From positions 1,372,001 to 1,436,000 of the forward strand of contig NZ_LR027880.1 of the NCBI RefSeq assembly GCF_900537995.1: a stretch of DNA of 64,000 nucleotides, written 5' to 3'. The position numbers and the translations under genes were made by a program. The notes under the pieces are model-generated. The model was not told the origin of the DNA, did not search any database, and saw nothing but the letters and a program-made list of their open reading frames with translations. The stretch comes from Roseburia intestinalis L1-82. GTDB lineage: Bacteria; Bacillota; Clostridia; Lachnospirales; Lachnospiraceae. Below, one piece after another: positions 47,006 to 58,017 of this stretch (positions are counted from its first letter, which is position 1; each line of letters begins with the position of its first letter).

Positions 47006-48049
47006 ATGAGTGGTATTGAGTTTGGAAAAACAAAAGAAGGAAACACAGTTACAAAATATCTGCTGAAAAATAAAAATGGTATGGAAGTTGCTGTGATGGA
47101 TCTTGGGGCAACGATCGTATCCGTGCTTGTGCCGGATCGGGAAGGTGTGAACCGTGATGTTGTGTTGGGATATGATACATCGCAGGAATACCAGGATCAC
47201 ACCTGTTATTTTGGGGCGGTGATCGGACGCAATGCAAACAGGATCGGCGGTGCGAAAGTTGTTTTAGATGGAAAGGAATACCAGCTTGAAAAAAATGACA
47301 ACGGGAACAACCTGCACAGTGGGAAAAATGGCTTCAATTCAGTCATCTGGAATGTGGAACAGCAGAAGGAAGATGAGATTACATTTTCGTATCTGAGCAA
47401 GGACTTAGAGCAGGATTTCCCAGGAAATATGACTGCAAAGGTTACATATACAGTAACAGATGATAATGCGCTCTCGATTGCCTATGAGGCGGTTTCCGAT
47501 CAGACCACAGTTGCGAACTTCACGAACCACGCTTATTTTAATCTGAATGGTCATGATTCCGGATGTATGGAAAATCAGGAGCTTGAAATTTTAGCATCCT
47601 ATTATACGCCGGTAAAAGATGGCGAAGCGATTCCTACCGGTAATGTGGAAAAGGTTGCCGGAACACCGATGGATTTCCGCAAAATGAAAAAAATCGGTCA
47701 GGACATCGGAGTAGATTTTGAACAGCTTAAGTTTGTCGGTGGATATGACCACAATTTTGTGTTAGATAAGGCTGATGGGACAATGCAGCTTGCAGCCCGC
47801 GCAAGATCAGAGAAATCCGGTATCTGTATGGATGTCTATACGGACTGTGTCGGTATCCAGCTGTATGCCGGAAATTTCATTGGAAAACAGACCGGAAAAG
47901 GCGGTGCATCTTATGATTCCCGCCACGCATTCTGTCTGGAAACACAGTATTTTCCGAATGCAGTGAATGAACCGAATTTTAAATCCCCGGTTTTACATGT
48001 GGGAGAAACTTATCATTCTCAGACAAAGTATTGTTTTTCTGTGAAGTAA
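47006..48049 (+). CDS. galM: Aldose 1-epimerase (mutarotase)
   Basis: 347 residues. Interconverts the alpha and beta forms of aldoses such as galactose or arabinose. The family signature NDNGNNLHSGKNGFN, the catalytic His in FTNHAYFNLNGHDSG and the GGYDHNFVL motif are present, with the catalytic Glu in CLETQYFPNAVN. ATG 47006 is preceded by TGAGG and lies 43 bases after araD, closing the arabinose operon. Its presence fits use of sugars released from arabinan or galactan. Confidence 0.94.
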   Translation: MSGIEFGKTKEGNTVTKYLLKNKNGMEVAVMDLGATIVSVLVPDREGVNRDVVLGYDTSQEYQDHTCYFGAVIGRNANRIGGAKVVLDGKEYQLEKNDNGNNLHSGKNGFNSVIWNVEQQKEDEITFSYLSKDLEQDFPGNMTAKVTYTVTDDNALSIAYEAVSDQTTVANFTNHAYFNLNGHDSGCMENQELEILASYYTPVKDGEAIPTGNVEKVAGTPMDFRKMKKIGQDIGVDFEQLKFVGGYDHNFVLDKADGTMQLAARARSEKSGICMDVYTDCVGIQLYAGNFIGKQTGKGGASYDSRHAFCLETQYFPNAVNEPNFKSPVLHVGETYHSQTKYCFSVK

Positions 48050-48132
48050 CAGGCAGTATGCTCAGACGTAGATCTGTCAGCATGAATAAAAGATGATGTA
48101 TAAAACAGTGCCACATCTATTTGAAGAATTCG

Positions 48133-48264
48133 ATGACTGCCAATGCGTTTGAGGAGGATCGCAAGCGTGCACTTGAGGTAGGTATGGATGGTTATATCGC
48201 AAAGCCGATCCATATGGAGAGTGTGTTAGATGCGCTGCAGGAGGGGCTTGCAGGGAAACATTGA
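48133..48264 (+). pseudogene. Receiver-domain C-terminal remnant of a hybrid sensor kinase
   Basis: 43 codons reading TANAFEEDRKRALEVGMDG then YIAKPIHMESV, the last third of a response-regulator receiver domain as found at the end of hybrid histidine kinases (the KP of the conserved Lys motif is intact). Nothing upstream codes for the rest, so it is a relic. It marks a deletion scar between the arabinose operon and the mobile region. Confidence 0.75.
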
Positions 48265-48290
48265 AAGAAAACTGATTGATACGAATTGAC

Positions 48291-48340
48291 AATGGTTATG
48301 TATGGTTATATTATGAATATAACCATACATAACCATTTTT
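48291..48340. repeat. Perfect 22-bp inverted repeat with 3-base loop
   Basis: 48291-48312 and 48316-48337 are perfect reverse complements separated by ATG, followed by T on the plus strand. Within each arm GGTTAT occurs twice. It may be a terminator or a DNA cruciform. Confidence 0.75.
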
Positions 48341-48378
48341 AATGCATAGGAGTATGAGATTGCAGATGGAGGAATAGA

Positions 48379-50314
48379 ATACGAAATCCGAAAGATCGTA
48401 TCAGAGAGATAGATAACCGGTTAGAACAACTGCCGAAGGGAACACTGACTTATAAGAATATTAACGGTAAAAAACAGCCGTATATCCAGCGGACAGTGGA
48501 GGGAAAGTCAGTCAGCTGTTATGTTAAGCTATCACAGCGGGAACAGGTACTGGCAGAGTTTGAAGAACGGGGAAAGCTTTCGGAAGAGAAAAAGCGGCTG
48601 CTTGCGTATGTGGATGGACTGCAGAATATTTTAAAACGAAATCCATATCTGAATGCGGGAGTCGGGTGCGGATATCAGGATTTTAAAGATTTTGCATGTG
48701 GCAGACAGTTTTATGTGGATAAGACACATTTTATTGCAGAATGGGTTTACAGGGATGCAAAAGTCACGCTGATCACGAGACCAAGAAGATTTGGCAAGAC
48801 GACACTTCTTAGTACAGTTGAGACTTTTTTGATCCGAGATTTGCAGACCATCCGGAATATTTTGAAAAGTTAAGGGTCTGGGGGATAAAGAGATCCGAAA
48901 ACTGTTTGGAATGGTTCCTGTTATTTCCATCAGTTTTGGGAACTGTAAGGGAGCAGACTATAAACAGGCGGTAAAAGGAATTGCAGACAGTTTTTATAAT
49001 ATGTATGAAGCACACAGATGTCTGCTGAAAAGCACCAGACTGGAAGCGGAGGATCTAAAGGAATATAAGAGTCTGAGAGAACTGTTCCGTGCGGGAGATA
49101 CCGGAAGGATTGAAATTGCAATACAGAGGCTGTGCCGTCTCGTCTATCTGCACTACCAGATCCTGCCGGTCATTTTAGGGGATGAATATGATACACCTCT
49201 GCTTGAAGCATATACGGATGGGTACTGGAGTGAGATGATCGGTACCTGTCGTCAGTTATTTCACAGTACATTTAAGGAAAATCCTTACTATGCGAGGGCT
49301 TTGATTATCGGAGTGACGAGGGTTTCAAAGAATTCGCTGTTTTCGGATCTGAATAACCTTGAAACGGATACGGTTACCTGCGAGGCTTACAGTGATTGCT
49401 TCGGTTTTACGGAACAGGAAGTAATGGATGCATTAAAGTGCCAGAACATGGATACGATGCATGATGTGAAAGAAATGTATGATGGATTTATTTTTGGAAA
49501 ACAAAAAGATATGTATAATCCGTGGTCCATCTGTAATTATATGAGGTCCGGGGAATTGCAGTCCTACTGGATCAATACCAGCAGTAACAAACTGATCGGG
49601 GAGATCATCCGCAGACATCCTGTGCGTAGCAAACATGAGATCGAACAGCTTATGGCAGGGGAAATCATTCATAAAGAGATCAATGAAAATGTCACGTTTC
49701 AATATCTTGACGGTGACGAGAACAGTTTATGGTCACTTTTTCTGGCAGTTGGCTATATTAAAGCGGAAAATGTTGTAAAGCAGGGAGAGAGCACATGGTG
49801 CGATATGTCGGTCACAAACCGGGAAGTGATGGGAATGTTCCGCTATGAAATCCTTGCGATGTTTGAAAATGGAAATGCCGTTTATAATGATTTTACAAAA
49901 GCACTGCTCTCACACCGCATGGAAGATCTGAATGATATTTTGCTGGATATTGCATACACTTCCATGAGTTATTTTGATGTTGGAAAATGTCCCCCGGAGC
50001 GTACATCGGAAAATTTTTATCGTGGACTGGTGTTAGGACTCATCGTATCTCTGCGGGATCAATACCGGATCGTATCAAACAGGGAAAGCGGACAGGGGAG
50101 GTATGATATCGCAATGTATCCGTTAGAGAGAAATAAGGATGCATTTATCATGGAGTTCAAAGTGTTTGATGCGAAAAAAGAACGGAGTTTAGAGCAGACA
50201 GCCGCGAATGCATTAAAGCAGATCGAAGAGAAAAATTATGAGGCGGATCTGATCGCGGCAGGCATCGGACGGGGACAAATCTATAAACGTTACTGTTCAG
50301 AGGTAAACTTGTAA
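48379..50314 (+). pseudogene. AAA-ATPase/DUF1703 gene, frameshifted, with a lost start codon
   Basis: An N-terminal extension (LPKGTLTYKNINGKKQPYIQ) leads into the AAA-ATPase-like domain with GYQDFKDFACGRQFYVDKTHF and the Walker A-like RPRRFGKTTL. It continues to a C-terminal PD-(D/E)XK-like motif, GRYDIAMYPLERN then AFIMEFKVFD. The frame breaks at about 48825-48831. A run of six T would need seven to join ETFF to DPRFADHPEYFEKL, and the second half is then open to 50314. The expected start, five bases after GGAGGA, reads ATA (48379) rather than ATG. It is probably dead; re-expression by slippage at the T-run is possible but unsupported. The family's role is unknown. Confidence 0.8.
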
Positions 50315-50316
50315 CA

Positions 50317-50362
50317 AAAGAACCGATGGTAGACTAATCGTAGTCAAAACCATCGGTTTTCT
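50317..50362. terminator. Bidirectional terminator
   Basis: AAAGAACCGATGGT pairs with ACCATCGGTTTTCTT, flanked by A on one side and T on the other, between the DUF1703 gene and the convergent transposase remnant. Confidence 0.85.
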
Positions 50363-51190
50363 TATGCAAATATTTCTGCAATCTCGCGGAAGAGATTGGT
50401 CTGCTCTTTCCTGCGCATCAAAACCAGCATGCTCATGCATTTACAGAGATGGTCGATGCTTGACGGACTCCGGAATGACACAGCCTGCGCCTGTTTTCTT
50501 TTATATTTTCTCAGCAGCCGTTCGGCTTCGTTATTCGTGGCAGGTACATTCTTATTATGGAGGAAAAGAAGATGATCTTTCTTATACTTTTTCATCCTTT
50601 TGTACAGGTTGTATCCATCACGGTAGTATTTCCCAGGCGGCTCATAGTCGTATTCATCCCCAGCTATGGACAGGATTGTTTTATAACGTTCTTCAAATTC
50701 GGAGACGGTCTGCGGATCTGGCTCTTCTGATTCAGATAAACCATTCCGGTAATGGATCATTTCCTGTATCAGGGAATGCATCTGCCTGTTCCAGGTACGG
50801 TCCTTTTCGTTGTCCATGCTGTCTTTCAGATAACGCAGTACATATGCAAGGCATTCCTGGTGGCCGGTTCCATACTTATAAAAGGTTACATCATGATCGT
50901 GGATCAGTGTTCCCCTGATAGTCTTCAACGACCGTGCCCTTTATTCCATCGGGTCCCTTTTTGCCCCTGGCAAAATAGAGCACACCGCCATCCGGAACCG
51001 CACATACAAATACATACGAACTTTCCCCGTTTACACGGGCATTGGTACAGTCTGTATGCATGACAGGGGAAAGCAGCATGTCGCAGAAAATCTCTTTACG
51101 CTGGGATTCTGTTTTTTGGGCAAATGACCGGCAGAGATTATTGATCATGCCTTTTGACTTCTTTGGGAGTATGCCGGCACCTATGCAGAG
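50362..51190 (-). pseudogene. IS66-family transposase remnant
   Basis: On the minus strand two frames make one truncated IS66 transposase. The first has PVMHTDCTNARVNGESSYVF, the second VPATNNEAERLLRKYKRKQ and the C-terminal end. They are joined across a one-base insertion in a run of four G (50912-50915 on this strand pair), so the gene is frameshifted. The N-terminal half is missing: it breaks off at about 51180, where the conjugative helicase begins. The right-hand boundary is approximate and no terminal repeats or small IS66 orfs are visible. Confidence 0.82.
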
Positions 51191-54100
51191 AAGTAAGCTG
51201 TATTGGGTGGAGCTTGACAGCATTTCGGGAAGAATTGCAAAGCAGCTTTATCAGAATGCCAATATCAGTATCACAGGATTTGAGAATACCACATATCCGG
51301 ATAACTTCTTTGATGTGGTTGTCGGAAATGTGCCATTTGGAGATTACAAGGTATTTGATCCAAAGTACAACAAGTATAACTTCCGTATCCACGATTATTT
51401 TCTGGCAAAAGCACTTGACCAGGTAAGACCGGGAGGCATGGTTGCTGTAATTACCACAAAGGGAACACTTGATAAGGCAAATCCTGCTATCCGAAAATAT
51501 CTGGCTGAAAGGGCAGAGCTTGTGGGAGCAGTAAGACTTCCGAATACTGCATTTAAAGACAATGCAGGAACCGAAGTGACAGCAGATATCCTGTTTTTGC
51601 AGAAGAGGGAGAGAAAGATTGATATTGAGCCTGACTGGGTACACCTTGGTGTGACCGAGAACGGAATTGCAGTCAACTCTTATTTTGCAGAGCATCCGGA
51701 GATGATGCTTGGATCTATGGAATATGATACAAGGATTTATGGACAGGACAGCAGATATACAGTCTGTGTGAATAATGACGAGAACTTCAATATGTACGAG
51801 GCTCTCAATAAGGCAATCGGAAATATCAAAGCCCAGATGACAGATTTTGAGAGAGTGGCAGACGAGGCGGAGCAGACGGAGGAAGTTATCCCGGCTGATC
51901 CAGATGTGAGGAACTACACTTACACATTTTTTGAAGGAAAGCTCTATTACAGGGAAAATTCTGAGATGGTAAGAAAAGAAGTATCAAAGACAGCTGAGGA
52001 GAGAATCCGCTGTCTTGATGAAATCAGAACTATCACGAGAGAGCTGATTGATATTCAGATGGAGGGCTGCAGTGAGGAGGAGCTTTCTGATAAGCAAAGA
52101 CTCTTAAATGAAAAATATGATTCATTCGCTAAGCAGTATGGAGCCATTACCTCAAAAGCAAACAGGGCGGCATTCAGGGATGACAGCGATTATCCTCTAC
52201 TTTGCAGTCTTGAGGAAGTAAATGAAGACGGGCAGGTGAAAAAAGCGGATATGTTTTATAAGCAGACGATTAAGGCAAAAACTGTCATAGAGAGAGTTGA
52301 GACTGCCGTGGAAGCATTAAATGTATCCGTCAATGAGTTTGGATATGTAAACCTTGCCTATATGCTCTCTATTTATGAGCCTGATATCACAGATGAGCTT
52401 GAAAAATTAAAAAATCGTAGTAACGACTCAAGTGAACAAATACCGGTGGAAACAATAGCACAGCTCAAAAGAACAGCGCTCACAAAAGAGCTTGAAGGTC
52501 TCATCTTCCTCAATCCAGACCGCTACAACGAGAACAATCCGGATATCGGCTGGGAGACAGCAGACGAGTATCTTTCCGGAAATGTGAGAGACAAGCTTCG
52601 TGTAGCAAAGGCTATGGCAGCGGATACAGACAATCCACAGGCAGAAAGATTTGCAGGCAATGTGGCAGCACTTGAAAAGGTGCAGCCGGAGTGGATTGAA
52701 GCTTCAGATATTGATGTAAAGATTGGTACGACATGGATTGAACCACTTGATTATGAGCAGTTTATCTATGAGCTTCTCAATACGCCAAGGCGTGCAAGGG
52801 CAGTCAGAAGCCAGTTTTACAATACAGGTACACTTAAATAAGATGAGCATGGAATGGTTCATTGAGAATAAAAGCATGGATAAGCATTCAGTGGCAGCTA
52901 CTAAGACTTATGGTACAAGCCGCATGGATGCTTATTCTATTTTTGAGGATACGCTGAACCTAAAGACTGTAACAGTCAGGGACAGGATTGATGACGGTGA
53001 TGGCAAATATCATTACGAAGTCAATAAGAATGAGACAATGCTTGCAAGGGAAAAGCAGAACATGATTAAGGAGAAGTTCAAGGAGTGGCTGTTTGCAGAG
53101 CCGGAGCGAAGACAGAAATATGTGGAATATTACAACGAGACATTCAATAATATCCGTCTGCGTGAATATGACGGAAGCCACTTACAGTTTCCGGGAATGA
53201 ACCCGGCGATTGAGTTAAAGCCACATCAGAAGAATGCGGTGGCAAGAATCCTTCTCGGAGGAAACACACTGCTGGCACACTGTGTCGGTGCCGGAAAGTC
53301 CTTTGAGATGATGGCTGCCTGCATGGAGCAGAAGAGACTTGGACTTGCCAATAAGACAATCATGGTTGTTCCAAAGCCGCTTATCGGGCAGACTGCATCA
53401 GAGTTTTTAAGGCTTTATCCGTCAGCAAATATCTTAGTTGCCACAGAGCGTGATTTTGAAAAAAGCCGCAGAAAGCAGTTCGTATCAAGGATTGCGACAG
53501 GTGACTATGACTGCATTATCATGTCACACTCGCAGTTTGAGAAAATCCCAATCTCCGCAGAGAGAAAGGAGCGAATGCTTAACGAGCAGATTGATGAAAT
53601 CAGCTATGCGATTGATGAGATGAAGGAGCGTAACGGAGAGCGATGGACTGTAAAACAGATGGAAAGCCAGAAGAAAAAACTGGAGGAACAGCTGAAATCT
53701 CTATCAGATGAGAGCAGGAAGGATGACCTTATTACCTTTGAGGAACTGGGTGTAGATTCTATCATGGTGGACGAAGCACATAATTTCAAGAACCTTGCGA
53801 TTTTTTCCAAGATGAATAATGTGTCAGGTATCAGCAGCAGTGGAGCGAAAAAGTCAACGGATATGCAACTTAAATGCCAGTATCTATCAGAGATAAATGA
53901 TGGCAGAGGCATTGTATTTGCAACAGGTACACCGATATCCAATACCATGTGTGAGATGTATGTCATGCAGCTTTACTTGCAGAAAGCGGCACTTGAAGAG
54001 ATGGGGATTTATCACTTTGATTCTTGGGCAGCGAACTTTGGTGAAGTGACAACAGCACTGGAGCTTACTGTAGAGGGAAGCGGATTCCGTTTTAAGAGCC

Positions 54101-55284
54101 GATTCAATAAATTTACGAATCTGCCGGAGCTTATGAATATCTTCCGTGAGGTAGCTGATGTGCAGACAGCAGATATGCTTGACCTTGATGTGCCTGCACT
54201 TCGTGGCGGCAAGCCTATTATTGTGGAGTCGGAGCCTGACTGGTATGTGAAGCAGGTCATGGAAGACTTTGTTGTGAGGGCAGAGCGTATCAGAGGCGGT
54301 GGAGTTGATCCAAGCGTGGATAACTTTCTAAAGATTACCCATGAGGCAAGACTTCTTGGAACGGATGCCAGACTGATTGATAAGGATGCGCCGAACAATC
54401 CGGATGGAAAACTCAATAAGGTAGCGGAGAATGTGTGGAAAGAATATGAGAAAGGAAATGCCAACGGTCATATAGGCTGCCAGCTTATTTTTTCAGATAT
54501 CGGCACACCGGGACCGGATAAGGACTTTACCATCTATGATTATCTGAAGGAAACACTTATCCAGTATGGTATTCCGGCAGAGGAGATAGCTTTTATCCAT
54601 GATGCCAAGACAGATGCACAGAGGGATGCACTTTTTAAGGAGATGAGGACAGGTAAAAAGAAAGTTCTTATCGGTTCAACAGATAAGTGTGGAACAGGTG
54701 TCAATGTGCAGACACACCTTGTTGCAATGCACCATGTCGATTGTCCGTGGAAGCCTTCTTCTATTGAACAGAGGGAAGGACGAGGCATCAGACAGGGCAA
54801 CGAAAATGAAGAGGTGGCAATCTACAGATATGTCACCAAAGGAACCTTTGATGCATACAACTGGTCACTTGTCGAGAATAAGCAGCGTTTTATCAGTCAG
54901 GTTATGACAAGCAAGGCTGTAAGCCGAAGCTGTGAGGATATCGACGAGGCAACACTTTCCTATGCAGAGATTAAAGCGGTTGCTACAGGCAATCCTTTAA
55001 TCAAGGAAAAGATGGAGATTGACAATGATGTCCAGAGATTAAAGCTTTTGAAGGCATCCTATGACAATCAGAGATATGGCTTGCAGGATAACTTTATGAT
55101 TAAGTACCCGAAGCTCATTAAGACAGCAACTGAAAAGCTTGCCAATGTCCGTGAGGATGTAAAGGCAAGGGATAAAGAGCTGATTGATAATCCGGAATTT
55201 GCCATTACCATAGGCAAAGCAACTTATACTGAGCGTGTGGATGGCGGAACGATGATGCTTGAAGCATGGATAGGTTACAATTAA
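51190..55284 (+). pseudogene. LtrC-like DNA methylase/helicase of a conjugative element, truncated and frameshifted
   Basis: About 1360 codons of the very large methylase-helicase protein of Tn916/ICE-type elements. The methylase part is first (LYWVELDSISGRIAKQLY, NPPF-like VVGNVPFGDYK). The SNF2-type helicase follows, with Walker [16 protein letters not shown] box [10 protein letters not shown] and motif [17 protein letters not shown]. The 5' end is lost at the IS66 remnant. A single extra A near 52837 makes a stop at 52839-52841, after which the reading continues from [12 protein letters not shown] one frame over. The 3' end stops at 55284, next to the IS3 element. It cannot make a working protein and is a relic of an integrated element. 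Confidence 0.88.
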
Positions 55285-55342
55285 CTGGACAGATTTTTTA
55301 AGGTCATATAATCTATAATAAATACACGAAGGAGCACTCTTT

Positions 55343-55639
55343 ATGACCGAACAAAAACAACGACGAAAACCTCGCAAATATACAGATGAATTTAAACAGC
55401 AACTGGTGGAACTATATCGTTCCGGCAAACGCAGATGTGATATCTGCCGTGAATATGACATTGCTACTTCCCTGTTTGACAAGTGGGTAAAGCAGGCATC
55501 CAATTCCGGTTCTTTCCATGAAAAAGATAACCGGACTCCGGAGCAGGAAGAACTGATCCGGCTTCGGAAAGAAAACCAGCAGTTAAGAATGGAAAATGAT
55601 ATTTTAAAACAAGCGGCGCTGATCTTAGGACGAAAGTAA
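55343..55639 (+). CDS. IS3-family orfA (helix-turn-helix)
   Basis: 98 residues. An N-terminal homeodomain-like HTH (RKYTDEFKQQLVELYRSGK, then CREYDIATSLFDKWVKQ) and a leucine-zipper helix ending LRMENDILKQAALILGRK, exactly as in IS150-type OrfA proteins. It binds the element ends. AAGGAG precedes the ATG. At 55603-55609 the message reads T TTA AAA, a possible -1 slippery heptamer that would join it to orfB. Confidence 0.93.
   Translation: MTEQKQRRKPRKYTDEFKQQLVELYRSGKRRCDICREYDIATSLFDKWVKQASNSGSFHEKDNRTPEQEELIRLRKENQQLRMENDILKQAALILGRK
55603..55609 (+). promoter_or_regulatory. Possible -1 ribosomal frameshift site
   Basis: TTTAAAA lies in the phase T TTA AAA of orfA. Slipping one base back leads directly into the open orfB frame. 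This fits the X XXY YYZ rule used by IS3-family elements. Confidence 0.5.
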
Positions 55640-55641
55640 AT

Positions 55642-56475
55642 GTGATTAAAGCAAATGCCCACAAATACTCTGTATCAGCAATGTGTCGCGTCCTACAGGT
55701 AAACAGAAGCACCTATTATTATGAAGCAGCAGCAAAAAAAGATGAATCAGAACTCACTGCAGACATTCAGGAAATTTTTAGAAAAAGCCGGAACCATTAT
55801 GGTACACGAAAGATCAAGAAAGAACTGGCTGATTGCGGGAAACAGGTATCAAGACGCAGGATTGGACGGATTATGAAACAGGAAGGTCTGGTATCAAGCT
55901 ATACTACAGCACAGTTTAAACCGCAAAAAGACAGATGTAATGAATCAAAAGTAGAGAATGTGTTGAACCGACAATTTCAAAACCAGCCATACCGCAATGT
56001 AGTGGTAAGTGATTTGACCTACGTAAGGGTAGGAAACCGCTGGAATTATATTTGTGTACTGATTGATCTTTTTAACAGGGAGATTATTGGATACAGTGCA
56101 GGAGAACATAAAACAGCAGAACTTGTAAAACAGGCATTTATGAAAGTAGACGGAAATCTGTCGGAAATCCATATTTTCCACACAGACCGTGGAAATGAAT
56201 TTAAAAACGAGACAATTGAAGAACTGTTAGAAACGTTCCATATGGAACGCTCCCTGAGCCATAAGGGATGTCCTTATGACAATGCAGTGGCAGAAGCTAC
56301 GTTCAAGATTATAAAAACAGAATTTGTATGGAATGAAACATTCCATACGCAGGAAGAACTGAAGATAAAACTATGGGATTATGTAAACTGGTATAATCAT
56401 CACCGCATACATTCTTCCTTAGGGTATCAAACGCCTGTACAATATCGGAAAAATAACCTAAAAAAATTTGTCTGA
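55642..56475 (+). CDS. IS3-family transposase orfB (DDE integrase)
   Basis: 277 residues from GTG 55642. An HTH_21-type region (YGTRKIKKELADCGKQ) precedes the rve integrase core with the acidic triad: Asp in VVSDLTYVRV, Asp in FHTDRGNEF and Glu in AVAEATFKIIKTE. Its frame is -1 relative to orfA and open upstream through the slippery site, so the active product is probably an OrfAB fusion. It appears intact. Confidence 0.93.
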   Translation: MIKANAHKYSVSAMCRVLQVNRSTYYYEAAAKKDESELTADIQEIFRKSRNHYGTRKIKKELADCGKQVSRRRIGRIMKQEGLVSSYTTAQFKPQKDRCNESKVENVLNRQFQNQPYRNVVVSDLTYVRVGNRWNYICVLIDLFNREIIGYSAGEHKTAELVKQAFMKVDGNLSEIHIFHTDRGNEFKNETIEELLETFHMERSLSHKGCPYDNAVAEATFKIIKTEFVWNETFHTQEELKIKLWDYVNWYNHHRIHSSLGYQTPVQYRKNNLKKFV

Positions 56476-56725
56476 AAAAGTGTTGACAATCCAGCTTCTT
56501 GCCGGGGCAGACAACACCAAGACCGAAAGCAAGACCGCACAGGCGCAAATGCTCATTCTGGAACTGCTTGCAGACGGAAAGCGTATGCCAAGCGCAGAGC
56601 TGGAAAAGACGGTTAATGAGCGTGGGATTTCCTCACGCACCATGAGAACGGCAAAGAGCCGTATCGGGGACAGACTTGTGACCGAGAAAGACGGCACAGC
56701 ATGGGTCTGCTATCTCCGAAACTGA
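56476..56725 (+). pseudogene. C-terminal fragment of an element-encoded primase/AAA ATPase
   Basis: About 80 codons: LLAGADNTKTESKTAQAQML, then RMPSAELEKTVNERGISSRTMR with a winged-helix look and the end DGTAWVCYLRN. This resembles the tail of the RecA-like/primase replication ATPases of Lachnospiraceae integrative elements. The 5' part is missing at the IS3 end. Confidence 0.6.
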
Positions 56726-56867
56726 CAACAGGAACACGGCAAGCGTGGCAAAGACGGCAAGGTTTTTATAGATACCTTAATGTTGCCGCCTTGCCTTGTT
56801 CCCTCATACCGACACCGCCCGATGATGAACCGTCACCGGACATTTTTCATTTACAGGAGGATTTTGA

Positions 56868-57026
56868 ATGAACAATACCGCAACCAACACCGCCACTTGC
56901 CCGACTGTCAGAAAGCAGATCGGCAAGACCACCTATATCGTCCGTGTCCATTTCAGCCAGACCGCAAAAGAGACAATGGAGGACAAAATCAAGCGTATGC
57001 TCCGTGAGGAAGTCCGCAAAATGTGA
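56868..57026 (+). CDS. TnpW-family transposon-encoded small protein
   Basis: 52 residues, MNNTATNTATCPTVRKQIGK then TTYIVRVHFSQTAKETMEDK and a basic end. It matches the small TnpW-type protein carried by clostridial integrative elements; its role is unknown. GGAGG precedes the ATG at 9 bases. The gene looks complete. Confidence 0.8.
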   Translation: MNNTATNTATCPTVRKQIGKTTYIVRVHFSQTAKETMEDKIKRMLREEVRKM

Positions 57027-57112
57027 CTTCTTTGTGAATTTGATGAAAAAGTCCTTGACTTTTCGTCTCTGGAAAGACAGCGAAATCGATTCTGATTAGC
57101 TGTGGTGCGAGG

Positions 57113-57892
57113 TTGGCACCATTTGACATCAAGGAACTGCGTGACCTGACTGCTTATGATGAACTGGAGCTTGATACATTGGGGGAGAAAAAGACAGCAC
57201 TGTTTGTCATTATCTCCGATACCGATGCGACATTCAATTTTATTGTAAGTATCATGTATTCGCAGTTATTCAATCTGCTCTGTGACAAGGCAGATGATGT
57301 ATATAACGGGAGACTGCCGATCCACGTCCGATGCTTACTGGACGAGTTTGCAAACATCGGGCAGATCCCACAGTTTGAGAAGCTGATTGCTACTATCCGT
57401 AGCCGGGAAATATCAGCTTCTATTATTTTGCAGTCAAAGTCACAGCTAAAGGCTCTGTATAAGGACAACGCATCGACCATTGAAGGAAACTGCGACACAA
57501 CCCTGTTTTTGGGAGGAAAAGAGAAAGATACTCTGAAAGATCTGGCAGAAATTCTTGGGAAAGAAACGATTGACCTTTACAATACCTCAGATACAAGGGG
57601 AACGAGCCAGTCCTACGGTCTGAATTACCAAAAGACCGGAAAGGAACTGATGAGCCAGGATGAGATTGCGGTCATGGATGGCAGCAAGTGTATCATGCAG
57701 CTTAGGGGCGTGAGACCTTTTTTCTCAGATAAGTTTGATATAACGAAGCATAAGCAGTACCCGCTGTTATCTGATTATGACAAAAAGAATGAGTTTGACA
57801 TTGAAAGATACGTCAAGAACCGCAACAGACTCCGCTTTAAGAGGAATGATGTGGTGGATGAGGTATGCGATGTCGGAGAAATCACAGCTTAA
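57113..57892 (+). pseudogene. C-terminal part of a VirD4/TraG-type coupling protein
   Basis: About 260 codons covering the end of the conjugative coupling ATPase: FVIISDTDATFNFIVSIMYS, Walker B-like CLLDEFANIGQIPQFEKLIA, and SIILQSKSQLKALYKD. The membrane anchor and Walker A are missing, and the homology begins abruptly near 57113 with no ribosome site. It is therefore a truncated relic unable to work in conjugation. The nearest intact neighbour is TnpW. Confidence 0.82.
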
Positions 57893-57948
57893 CTTCTGGA
57901 CATTGTGACCAGAAGTTGTTTTACAACTGAATATGGAACATATGATAT

Positions 57949-57999
57949 GGGAGCTTTTCTAAAAATTATAATTCAGAGAAGCTCCCTTTTTATTTTTTT
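57949..57999 (+). terminator. Terminator after the coupling-protein fragment
   Basis: GGGAGCTTTTCT pairs with AGAGAAGCTCCC, followed by a T-rich run. A second small hairpin lies just upstream at 57891-57917. Confidence 0.88.
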
Positions 58000-58017
58000 G
58001 AAAAAGGAGACAAACGA

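Larger units (their letters stand above)
55286..56475 (+). mobile_element. IS3-family insertion sequence
   Basis: About 1190 bases with imperfect terminal inverted repeats: TGGACAGATTTTTTAAGGT at the left, and AAAATTTGTCTG at the right end, which overlaps the stop codon of orfB. It carries the usual orfA and orfB. The gene pieces on the two sides are different (helicase left, primase-like right), so a deletion or recombination has accompanied it and no target duplication is visible. Exact ends are uncertain by a few bases. Confidence 0.85.

Noticed and set aside
56780-57007. 75-codon frame overlapping TnpW
   Set aside because: It is a shadow in another frame of the real small gene at 56868-57026.
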